Shown here: positions 1-6,739 of the stretch, in pieces | How positions within the stretch are numbered: position 1 is the first letter of the stretch | Layout of the letters: the number at the start of each line of letters is the position of its first letter | From: Bacteroidia bacterium | GTDB taxonomy: Bacteria > Bacteroidota > Bacteroidia > Bacteroidales > Prolixibacteraceae | Reading direction: 5' to 3' | Assembly: GCA_025358395.1 (NCBI GenBank) | Contig: JANYJT010000099.1 | Span: 1 to 8,151, forward strand | DNA: 8,151 nucleotides | Position numbers and translations under genes: made by a program | Notes under the pieces: generated by a model | Told to the model about the DNA's origin: nothing | Seen by the model: the letters and a program-made list of their open reading frames with translations, nothing else | Databases searched by the model: none

Positions 1-302
1 TCGATCCATGACGTTGGGCTTTCAGCACGTTTATTGAAAGCTTCAATTCGTGCCAGATGTTGGGTTACATCGTCACCCTCAGGAGCATACACATAAACAG
101 TTGGATCTATCTGTTCGTACATCGACTTTTGTATCAGAGCAGCATGGAAATGACCTGGATCAAGGGTCATCAGCTTAACTTCGCCTTTGGCACCGGTAAA
201 TTTGCTCATGGTTTTATCTTTTTCTGATGTTTTCGAGCCACCACCTGCACAGGCAGATAAAAGCGTGACCAAAGCAATAGTTGGAATTAGATTTTTGTTC
301 AT
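1..302 (-). CDS. Putative oxidoreductase-family lipoprotein, N-terminal part (cut by window edge)
   Basis: The gene starts at the ATG whose complement is CAT at 300-302 and stays open for 100 codons to the left edge, so the C-terminal part is missing. The N-terminus is a lipoprotein signal: a hydrophobic stretch, then a lipobox reading LLSAC with the acylated cysteine at residue 18, then a Gly/Ser-rich linker. No acidic surface-export signal directly follows the cysteine, so a periplasm-facing anchor is likely (inference). From residue ~41 the text VKLMTLDPGHFHAAL and then VYVYAPEG match, from memory, the start of Bacteroidota proteins annotated 'putative oxidoreductase C-terminal domain-containing', relatives of Gfo/Idh/MocA sugar oxidoreductases. 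The substrate is unknown, and no classical GxGxxG nucleotide-binding loop appears in the visible part. It is divergent from the GH92 gene, so a role in carbohydrate metabolism is plausible but unproven. Confidence 0.75.
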   Translation of the reverse strand, partial: MNKNLIPTIALVTLLSACAGGGSKTSEKDKTMSKFTGAKGEVKLMTLDPGHFHAALIQKSMYEQIDPTVYVYAPEGDDVTQHLARIEAFNKRAESPTSWI

Positions 303-337
303 GGATTGATTATTAGGTTTTTCTGAATTATTGTCAA

Positions 338-345
338 CAAAAATA
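338..345 (-). promoter_or_regulatory. Possible -7 box for the leftward lipoprotein gene
   Basis: On the minus strand these bases read TATTTTTG, an exact match to the Bacteroidota -7 consensus TAnnTTTG, 36 nt before the lipoprotein ATG. No convincing TTTG -33 element lies at the right spacing, and the region is AT-rich, so chance is possible. Confidence 0.35.
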
Positions 346-387
346 AAATTTTCTGGCGAAGAATCAGTTATACCGATGAAAATCGAT

Positions 388-416
388 TTTGGTTCCCTAA
401 AGATTAGCTACTTTCG
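388..416 (+). promoter_or_regulatory. Likely promoter of the GH92 mannosidase gene
   Basis: A -33-like TTTG (388-391) is followed 17 nt later by TACTTTCG (409-416), one base off the Bacteroidota -7 consensus TAnnTTTG. The box ends 31 nt before the ATG at 448, leaving a short leader without a Shine-Dalgarno sequence, as is usual in this phylum. Confidence 0.5.
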
Positions 417-447
417 CTACGTTATATTTATCTAACCGACAACCTAA

Positions 448-2718
448 ATGAAATCCATTCTTTTCAGCCTCCTTATTTTTCTTTGCACAAACACATTTGC
501 ACAAAATCTTTCGCCGGTCGATTGCGTTAATCCGCTAATGGGTTCCGACTCCAATTATTCATTGTCGAGCGGAAATACTTATCCTGCCATTGCTATGCCA
601 TGGGGAATGAATTTCTGGACTCCGCAAACCGCCAAAATGGGAGATGGCTGGGTTTATGCATACGATGATACACATATTCAAGGGTTTAAACAAACACATC
701 AGCCCAGCCCGTGGATCAACGATTACGGCCAGTTTTCGCTTTTCCCGATGACCGGGAACCTGAAAATTGGCGGAGAAGAACGTGCAAGTTGGTTTTCGCA
801 CAAGGCCGAAACTGTGAAACCATATTATTACAGTGTTTATCTGGCCGATTACGATGTCACCACCGAAATTACTCCCACCGAACGAGCCGCCATGTTCCGG
901 TTTACCTTTCCTGAAAATGAAAAATCGTGGGTGCTGATTGATGCCTTCGACAAAGGTTCGTATATCAAAATTATTCCTGAAGAAAATAAAGTGATTGGCT
1001 ATACAACCCGCAACAGTGGAGGTGTTCCTCAGAATTTCAAGAATTATTTTGTACTGATTTTTGATCAGCCGTTTGCTGAAAGTCAGGTATGGAGTGGCAA
1101 AGAAGTCGTTTCTGGGAAAAAGGAGTTGCAGGATAACCATGTTGGTGCTGCTATCCGGTTCATTACCCGAAAAGGCCAAACAGTTCATGCACGCGTAGCT
1201 TCGTCGTTCATCAGTTTCGATCAGGCTGAACTGAACCTGAAAGAACTCGGAACTGATAATTTCGACCAGATTTGCCAGAAAGGGCGCAATACCTGGAACA
1301 AAGATTTGTCGCGCATTGCGGTTGAAGGCGGCACCACCGACCAAACCCGCACTTTTTACTCGTGCATGTACCGCACCATGTTGTTTCCCCGCAAGTTTTT
1401 CGAGTTCGATAAATATGGGGAAATGGTTCACTACAGTCCATACAATGGACAGGTTTTGCCAGGTGCGATGTTTACAGACAATGGTTTCTGGGACACATTC
1501 CGGGCAGTTTTCCCATTTTTTAACCTGATGTTTCCAACGTTAAACACACAAATTCAGGAAGGATTGGTCAACACCTTTAAAGAAAGCGGTTTCCTTCCGG
1601 AGTGGGCCAGCCCGGGGCACCGCGATTGCATGATCGGCTCCAACTCTGCAACCATTATTGCCGATGCTTACCTGAAAGGCGCGCGTGGTTACGACATCAA
1701 TACACTTTATGAAGCAGTTCTGAAAAACGCCAAAACCGAAGGTCCGCTTACATCGGTTGGACGCAAAGGATGCGACTATTACAATAAACTGGGATACGTT
1801 CCGTATGATGTGAAAATCAATGAGAATGCTGCCCGAACCCTAGAATATGCTTTTGCCGACTGGACCATATATCAGCTTGCCAAAGAACTGAAACGCCCTC
1901 AGGAAGAAATTGATTTGTTTGCCAAACGGTGCCAGAACTACCGAAATGTGTTCGACCCGGAAACGAAATTAATGCGTGGAAGGAACGAGGATGGGACTTT
2001 CCAGAAACCGTTCAACCCGTTTAAGTGGGGCGACGCTTTTACCGAAGGGAACAGTTGGCATTACACATGGTCGGTTTTTCACGATATTCAGGGTTTGATC
2101 GACCTGATGGGCGGCAAAAAGGCATTTGTTGGTATGCTCGATTCGGTTTTTGTGATGCCACCCATTTTCGATGAATCATATTACGGACAAGTGATTCACG
2201 AAATACGCGAAATGCAGATCATGAACATGGGCAATTACGCGCATGGTAATCAGCCCATTCAACACATGATTTACCTTTACAATTATGCCGGTCAGCCATG
2301 GAAAGCACAAAAGTGGGCTCGTGAGGTGATGAATAAATTATACTTGCCCACTCCTGATGGCTACTGTGGCGATGAAGACAACGGGCAAACATCAGCTTGG
2401 TATGTATTTTCGGCCATGGGCTTTTACCCGGTTTGTCCCGGAAGCGACCAGTATGTGCTGGGAGCGCCGCTTTTCAAAAAAATTACTCTCAAACTCGAAA
2501 ACGGGAAGGAAGTGGTAATCAATGCTCCTGAAAACAGCACCGAAAACAAGTACATTCAGTCGATGACTTTCAACGGAAAAGAATACAGCAAAAACTGGCT
2601 GAGCCACCGCGAATTAATGAAAGGTGCTGTAATTGATTTCAAAATGACCGCAACTCCCAACCTGAAAAGAGGCATTGGCGACAAGGATTTCCCTTATTCG
2701 TTTTCGAAGGAAAAGTAA
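448..2718 (+). CDS. Secreted GH92 alpha-mannosidase, probably alpha-1,2-specific
   Basis: This is a full-length (756 aa) glycoside hydrolase of family GH92, a calcium-dependent inverting exo-alpha-mannosidase that trims mannose from N-glycans or mannans. Residues 1-18 are a signal peptide ending TNTFA before Gln19. Cys13 is not in a lipobox, so a periplasmic or exported soluble enzyme is expected. The N-terminal beta-domain (~25-260) carries GNTYPAIAMPWGMNF, and the (alpha/alpha)6 catalytic domain follows. Key sites are visible: Glu533 in TEGNSWHYTW is the catalytic acid, and Asp642 and Asp644 in GDEDNGQTSAWY are base candidates. His584-Glu585 is the +1-subsite pair that, as I recall from Bacteroides thetaiotaomicron Bt3990, marks alpha-1,2 enzymes; the numbering coincides with Bt3990. 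GNYAHGNQPIQHMIYLYNYAG is another family hallmark. The gene has its own upstream promoter and no SusC/SusD partner beside it. Linkage specificity is inference; family assignment is very secure. Confidence 0.96.
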   Translation: MKSILFSLLIFLCTNTFAQNLSPVDCVNPLMGSDSNYSLSSGNTYPAIAMPWGMNFWTPQTAKMGDGWVYAYDDTHIQGFKQTHQPSPWINDYGQFSLFPMTGNLKIGGEERASWFSHKAETVKPYYYSVYLADYDVTTEITPTERAAMFRFTFPENEKSWVLIDAFDKGSYIKIIPEENKVIGYTTRNSGGVPQNFKNYFVLIFDQPFAESQVWSGKEVVSGKKELQDNHVGAAIRFITRKGQTVHARVASSFISFDQAELNLKELGTDNFDQICQKGRNTWNKDLSRIAVEGGTTDQTRTFYSCMYRTMLFPRKFFEFDKYGEMVHYSPYNGQVLPGAMFTDNGFWDTFRAVFPFFNLMFPTLNTQIQEGLVNTFKESGFLPEWASPGHRDCMIGSNSATIIADAYLKGARGYDINTLYEAVLKNAKTEGPLTSVGRKGCDYYNKLGYVPYDVKINENAARTLEYAFADWTIYQLAKELKRPQEEIDLFAKRCQNYRNVFDPETKLMRGRNEDGTFQKPFNPFKWGDAFTEGNSWHYTWSVFHDIQGLIDLMGGKKAFVGMLDSVFVMPPIFDESYYGQVIHEIREMQIMNMGNYAHGNQPIQHMIYLYNYAGQPWKAQKWAREVMNKLYLPTPDGYCGDEDNGQTSAWYVFSAMGFYPVCPGSDQYVLGAPLFKKITLKLENGKEVVINAPENSTENKYIQSMTFNGKEYSKNWLSHRELMKGAVIDFKMTATPNLKRGIGDKDFPYSFSKEK

Positions 2719-2732
2719 TAACTGATCAGTTA
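2719..2732. repeat. Perfect 14-bp palindrome abutting the mannosidase stop codon
   Basis: TAACTGATCAGTTA is a perfect inverted repeat beginning at the base after the TAA stop. As RNA it could form only a 5-bp AT-rich stem with a GATC loop and no U-run, so it is a poor terminator. It could be a protein-binding site or chance. Confidence 0.4.
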
Positions 2733-2742
2733 AATTCAAGCA

Positions 2743-2787
2743 AAAATTGCCGGATGGTGAGATGGTCAATTCCTTTAAAATTGCCGG
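2743..2787 (+). repeat. Two copies of the 11-bp direct repeat AAAATTGCCGG
   Basis: The sequence AAAATTGCCGG occurs at 2743-2753 and again at 2777-2787, 34 bp apart centre to centre, in the spacer between the mannosidase gene and dnaB. The copies differ in their flanks. A 34-bp period is close to three helical turns, so a binding site is conceivable, but nothing else supports a function. Confidence 0.35.
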
Positions 2788-2864
2788 TTGCCATTTCATC
2801 CATACTTACAACCATTTTGGGAAAATGATTTTTAAGATGATTTTGTCAATAACTTAATATCCTG

Positions 2865-2890
2865 AGAAGGATGAATCGTATCCTTTTTTT
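2865..2890 (+). terminator. Probable Rho-independent terminator between the GH92 gene and dnaB
   Basis: AGAAGGAT (2865-2872) can pair with ATCCTTTT (2880-2887, one G-U pair) around a 7-nt loop. The right arm runs into an uninterrupted T tract ending at 2890. The stem is short and partly AT, so strength is uncertain. It lies about 150 bp after the mannosidase stop and just before the dnaB -7 box. The left arm can instead pair with an upstream ATCCT (2859-2863). Confidence 0.5.
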
Positions 2891-2891
2891 C

Positions 2892-2899
2892 TAACTTTG
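2892..2899 (+). promoter_or_regulatory. Likely -7 box of the dnaB promoter
   Basis: TAACTTTG exactly matches the Bacteroidota -7 consensus TAnnTTTG and ends 64 nt before the preferred dnaB ATG at 2964. No clear TTTG -33 element precedes it, because that position falls in the terminator-like hairpin. Confidence 0.5.
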
Positions 2900-2963
2900 A
2901 AACCCTGCAAAAAATCGACAGGCAGGAAACAGTTAAATATCTGATTGATTGAATTCCAAAAAC

Positions 2964-4535
2964 ATGGCCGCAGAAAGAAAGAATTATCAGCAACAAAATA
3001 AGATGACCATTGATCAGGTCAATGCACAATACGGGAAGATTCCGCCACAGGCAATTGAAGTGGAGGAAGCTGTTTTGGGTGCATTAATGCTCGAACGTGA
3101 TGCCTACATTACCGTTGCTGATATCATTGATACCCGAAGTTTTTACAAGGAAGAACATCAGAAGATATTTGATGTGATCAAGTATTTATCGACCCACGAA
3201 AAACCGGTCGATTTGCTGATGGTTACCCAGGAATTGAAGAATCGCGACAAGCTGGAAGAAGTTGGCGGACCATTGATGATCACCCAGTTGACTTCGAGGG
3301 TCGCTTCGGCAGCACACATCGAATTCCATTCGCGAATCATCGCTCAGAAGTTCATGCAGCGCGAAATGATCCGCGTATCAACCGAAATACAGACCAAAGC
3401 TTACGACGATACCATTGATGTGGACGATTTGATCGATTTTTCAGAATCTGCACTTTTTCAGGTGGCTTCAGGAAATATCAAAAAAGAATCGATGCCCATC
3501 AAGCCACTTTTGCGCGAAGCAGCTATTTTGATCGAAGAAGCTTCGAAACGCGATGACGGACTTAGCGGCGTGCCCAGCGGTTTTACAGCCCTCGACCGAA
3601 TTACTTCAGGATGGCAAAAAACCGACCTTGTAATTGTTGCTGCACGTCCTTCTATGGGTAAAACAGCCTTCGTTTTGTCGATGGCACGAAACATGGCCGT
3701 TGAACACAAAGTGCCGGTTGCTGTATTCTCACTCGAAATGTCATCGCTTCAGTTAGTTAACCGTTTGATTTCGGCTGAAACTGAACTGGGTTCAGAAAAA
3801 ATAAAAAACGGGCGGATGCAACCCTACGAATGGGAACACTTCCACCGTAAACTGGCAATTTTAGACGATGCACCGCTGTTTATCGACGATACTCCGGCAC
3901 TCTCTGTTTTCGAATTCAGGGCCAAATGTCGCCGACTGAAAATGCAACACAACATCGGAGCAGTGATTGTCGATTACCTTCAGCTGATGACCGCCGGAAT
4001 AGATAACAGAGGAAGCCGCGAGCAGGAAGTAAGTATGATATCGCGCTCACTGAAGGCAATCGCCAAAGAGTTGGACATTCCGGTAATGGCGCTGTCTCAG
4101 TTGAACCGTTCGGTCGAGTCGCGCGAAGGGAAACGCCCGCAACTTTCCGACCTTCGCGAATCGGGAGCTATTGAGCAGGATGCCGACATCGTCTTGTTTA
4201 TTCACCGTCCGGAATATTACGGGATTACGGAAGATGAAAACAACAATTCGCTCATCGGAGTGGCCGAAATCATCATAGCAAAACACCGTAACGGAGCTGT
4301 TGGCGATGTCAGACTTTCATTCAAGAAAAACCTTGCTAAATTCTCGGACATGGAAAACATTATTCCTGAAGAGATTGGCGGCGGGCAATACGGACAAAAA
4401 ATGCAATCAAAAATGAATGTAGATTCGGGCGACCCTTTCCGGAGTAAATCAGCAGCAATCCCAATCAATTCTTCGTTCGAAGACGAAAAATTCGGCCATT
4501 ATGGAAATTCAGGAGGCGAACATGTACCGTTCTGA
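2964..4535 (+). CDS. dnaB: Replicative DNA helicase DnaB
   Basis: This is the hexameric replicative helicase that unwinds DNA at the fork and recruits primase. The chosen ATG start gives 523 aa; an upstream in-frame TTG at 2949 would add five residues, but ATG is the better choice. Domains follow the usual order: the N-terminal primase-interaction domain (~25-125), a linker, and a RecA-like ATPase (~185-460). Visible motifs are the Walker A ARPSMGKT (227-234), the catalytic glutamate 258 in FSLEMS, the Walker B-type VIVDYLQL with Asp337, the block RESGAIEQDADIVLFIHRPE, and KHRNG with Arg442 as a likely arginine finger. The ~60-residue polar tail is not catalytic. There is no intein at any conserved block. 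The 3' end overlaps the next gene by 14 nt and contains its ribosome-binding site, indicating an operon. This is probably the essential chromosomal copy rather than a phage one (inference from context). Confidence 0.96.
   Translation: MAAERKNYQQQNKMTIDQVNAQYGKIPPQAIEVEEAVLGALMLERDAYITVADIIDTRSFYKEEHQKIFDVIKYLSTHEKPVDLLMVTQELKNRDKLEEVGGPLMITQLTSRVASAAHIEFHSRIIAQKFMQREMIRVSTEIQTKAYDDTIDVDDLIDFSESALFQVASGNIKKESMPIKPLLREAAILIEEASKRDDGLSGVPSGFTALDRITSGWQKTDLVIVAARPSMGKTAFVLSMARNMAVEHKVPVAVFSLEMSSLQLVNRLISAETELGSEKIKNGRMQPYEWEHFHRKLAILDDAPLFIDDTPALSVFEFRAKCRRLKMQHNIGAVIVDYLQLMTAGIDNRGSREQEVSMISRSLKAIAKELDIPVMALSQLNRSVESREGKRPQLSDLRESGAIEQDADIVLFIHRPEYYGITEDENNNSLIGVAEIIIAKHRNGAVGDVRLSFKKNLAKFSDMENIIPEEIGGGQYGQKMQSKMNVDSGDPFRSKSAAIPINSSFEDEKFGHYGNSGGEHVPF
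4511..4516 (+). promoter_or_regulatory. Perfect Shine-Dalgarno inside dnaB setting the next start
   Basis: AGGAGG lies within the dnaB coding end, 5 nt before the ATG at 4522. Strong Shine-Dalgarno sites are uncommon in Bacteroidota. This one argues for 4522 over the in-frame ATG at 4501, which lies upstream of the site and would put extra polar residues before the signal peptide. Confidence 0.75.
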
Positions 4536-5796
4536 TAATTACCGCAAATGGTTCATCCTGGCGATATTATTTCTGTTCATCCAAACAGCCAATGCCGCTT
4601 TTATTTTGATCCCAATGGATGAGAAACAAGCCAATCATCTTAAAGCTTATGGGATTACCTTTTGGACTCTTGAGCAGGGTGTTGAAGTGAAATGGTTGCT
4701 CAATTATCGCGGCGGAAGTTTCCTCATCCAGAACCAGCAGGCAATTGCCAGCGAATGTGTGGTCAGAGGGGTCACTTTCGAAACGCTTGCAGATGGCCAG
4801 GCCAACAATATACTGGCCGATATTTCGCGCGAAGATGTCAATCAAGATGCTGTTAGTATGCAGAAAGCGCCGAGGGTTGCCGTTTATTCGCCTCCCAACA
4901 AGCAACCCTGGGACGATGCGGTAACACTGGTTTTAAAATATGCTGAAATAAAATTCGATATTGTTTACGATGAAGAAATACTGAATGGCAAACTGAAAGA
5001 TTACGACTGGCTGCACCTTCACCACGAAGATTTTACCGGCCAGTTCGGGAAATTCTTTCAGGCCTATCAGCATGTTCCATGGTATCAGGAAGAAGTGCGG
5101 ACCAACAAAGAACTTGCACAGAAACTCGGGTTCATGAAAGTCTCGGAGATGAAAAAAGTAGTAACGCGTGAAATTCACAAATTCATAGAAAACGGAGGGT
5201 TCCTGTTTGCCATGTGCGCTGCCACTGACACTTACGATATAGCGCAAGCTTCACAAGGAGTTGACATCTGCGAATCGATGTACGATGGCGACCCGGCCGA
5301 TCCGGATATGAACAAAAAGCTGGACTTCAATAATACGTTGGCTTTTCAGAATTTTACAATCAACCCAAATCCTTACGAGTACAACTTCTCGAACATTGAC
5401 GTATCGACCACGAGAAAGGTGCCACGCGAGCAGGACTATTTCACGTTATTCCAGTTCTCAGCCAAGTGGGATCCGGTGCCAACCATGCTCTGCCAGAACC
5501 ACGTTGACATGATCAAAGGTTTTATGGGGCAAACAACCGCATTCAACAAAAATTTTGTGAAGCCAAAAGTGCTGATAATGGGCGAAAACAAGGCTGCCAA
5601 CGAAGCACGTTACATTCATGGCGAACTGGGCAAAGGCTTCTGGACTTTTTATGGAGGTCACGATCCCGAAGATTTTCAACATTTTGTGGGCGATCCGGCA
5701 ACCGACCTGAACCTGCACCCCAACTCACCCGGATACCGGCTAATCCTGAACAATGTGTTGTTCCCTGCCGCAAAGAAAAAGAAGCAAAAGACATAA
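4522..5796 (+). CDS. Exported conserved Bacteroidota protein, usually mislabelled asparagine synthetase B
   Basis: The protein (424 aa) matches, from memory, a highly conserved Bacteroidota family often annotated 'asparagine synthetase B'. That name is unsupported here: there is no N-terminal Cys2 nucleophile, no glutaminase domain and no ATP-pyrophosphatase SGGxDS loop. Residues 1-25 are a classical signal peptide ending TANA before Ala26, so it acts outside the cytoplasm. From ~residue 113, VAVYSPPN followed by a helix, FDIVYDEE and then WLHLHHEDFTGQ (His165, His167, His168, Glu169) resembles the opening strands of a class I glutamine-amidotransferase-like or ThuA-like fold. GGFLFAMCAATDTYD places Cys232 like a nucleophile elbow (inference). 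The end is Lys-rich, KKKKQKT. The start at 4522 follows a perfect Shine-Dalgarno and overlaps the dnaB stop by 14 nt, so translation is probably coupled. The molecular function is unknown. Confidence 0.85.
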   Translation: MYRSDNYRKWFILAILFLFIQTANAAFILIPMDEKQANHLKAYGITFWTLEQGVEVKWLLNYRGGSFLIQNQQAIASECVVRGVTFETLADGQANNILADISREDVNQDAVSMQKAPRVAVYSPPNKQPWDDAVTLVLKYAEIKFDIVYDEEILNGKLKDYDWLHLHHEDFTGQFGKFFQAYQHVPWYQEEVRTNKELAQKLGFMKVSEMKKVVTREIHKFIENGGFLFAMCAATDTYDIAQASQGVDICESMYDGDPADPDMNKKLDFNNTLAFQNFTINPNPYEYNFSNIDVSTTRKVPREQDYFTLFQFSAKWDPVPTMLCQNHVDMIKGFMGQTTAFNKNFVKPKVLIMGENKAANEARYIHGELGKGFWTFYGGHDPEDFQHFVGDPATDLNLHPNSPGYRLILNNVLFPAAKKKKQKT

Positions 5797-5941
5797 AAAT
5801 TGACGATTTTGCTATTGACTATTTACCATTTAACCTCCGACCATTCGACCATGTGGTCATTTAAACATTAAATATTCATCGGCACGAACAATTGTTATTT
5901 TATTACATTTATCCCGAAATATTTCTGATTTAGACTTCCGA

Positions 5942-6526
5942 ATGACTGAATTAGGTAATGATAATAATTTGGTGCAATTACTTCAAAAGGGAAATGTTGC
6001 GGCATTTGATTCACTTTTTGAGGTTTACAGTCCGAAGTTATATGGCTTTGCCCTGAAATATTTCAAAAACGAGACCGATGCAGAAGAGTTAGTTCAGGAA
6101 GTTTTTATAAAAATATGGGAAAACCACCAAAACCTAAAATCAGAACTTTCCTTTAAATCTTACCTTTTTACCATTGCTTTAAATCAAATCAGAAAATACT
6201 TCAACCAGAAAGCCGTTTCGCTCCGTTACATAGAAAGTCTTCAAAACGAACTGCAAATTGAAGAACATCTAACGACTCAGAATGACGATTATGAAACGGT
6301 CATGAAACAGATCAACCAAGTCATTGAACAAATGCCTTGTCGCCGTCGTGAAATATTCACAAAAAGCAAACTTGAAGGCAAAAGCTCAAAAGTGATTGCT
6401 GACGAATTAAACATATCTCCAGGAACGGTTGACAACCAAGTTTCTGAAGCCATTCGGTTTATACGCTCCCAACTGAAGAAAGAAAATATTGTATTGGTTC
6501 TCTTTTCAGTTTTATTCGTCTTCTAA
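5942..6526 (+). CDS. ECF RNA polymerase sigma factor (FecI-like, Bacteroidota type)
   Basis: This 194-aa sigma-70 family protein of the extracytoplasmic-function group directs RNA polymerase to a small regulon, here presumably the downstream SusC-type locus. Region 2 spans ~22-88, with LVQEVFIKIWENH and FKSYLFTIALNQIRKY. Region 4 spans ~122-178, with MPCRRREIF and a helix-turn-helix reading IADELNISPGTVDNQVSEAI. Regions 1 and 3 are absent, as in ECF factors. The hydrophobic tail (VLVLFSVLFVF) is common in Bacteroidota members paired with FecR anti-sigma factors. The ATG at 5942 has no Shine-Dalgarno; a loose TACATTTA box lies about 30 nt upstream. The partner anti-sigma gene follows after 213 nt on the same strand. 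Codon use is more AT-rich than in dnaB. Confidence 0.94.
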   Translation: MTELGNDNNLVQLLQKGNVAAFDSLFEVYSPKLYGFALKYFKNETDAEELVQEVFIKIWENHQNLKSELSFKSYLFTIALNQIRKYFNQKAVSLRYIESLQNELQIEEHLTTQNDDYETVMKQINQVIEQMPCRRREIFTKSKLEGKSSKVIADELNISPGTVDNQVSEAIRFIRSQLKKENIVLVLFSVLFVF

Positions 6527-6739
6527 CATAACCTTTCACTGAATTTAAGCATAAGACAAGAATGCCTTGAAATCTTTCTTAGTATAAATATTTGATTTCA
6601 TGGCTATTCCATCCGAATAAATAAAAAAAATTAAAAACACCCATGAGAAAACACAAATCAATGGATATAAGCTTTTGAACCTTTAGAAATAGGACGGTAT
6701 TTATAGAAGTAGAAAGATTTTTTGCAATTAAAGGGAATT

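Noticed and set aside
559..1431. 290-codon open frame on the minus strand inside the mannosidase gene
   Set aside because: It lies wholly opposite a well-conserved GH92 gene, its peptide has no recognisable domain or signal, and such long antisense frames arise from the codon bias of the sense strand.
2949..2963. TTG start adding five residues to DnaB
   Set aside because: An ATG follows at 2964 in the same frame, and the conserved N-terminal domain begins well downstream, so the extension has no support.
3620..4340. Possible intein in dnaB, a frequent intein host
   Set aside because: The ATPase motifs from Walker A to KHRNG run without interruption, and the total length is normal for the family.
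4567..4905. 112-codon minus-strand open frame inside the exported conserved protein gene
   Set aside because: It is antisense to a clearly conserved coding region, with no protein-like motif and no promoter or start-site support.
5796..5858. Inverted repeats after the dnaB operon (AAAAT/ATTTT at 5796-5810 and GACCA/TGGTC at 5847-5858)
   Set aside because: Each stem is only 5 bp and neither is followed by a T-run, so neither can be called a terminator.
5904..5911. TACATTTA as a promoter box for the ECF sigma gene
   Set aside because: One mismatch to the -7 consensus and no -33 element at usual spacing in a very AT-rich stretch; too weak to list as a site.
6722..6739. TTG start for the FecR-type gene
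   Set aside because: The ATG at 6740 is preceded by a purine-rich AAGGGA, and the extra residues would overlap that site.
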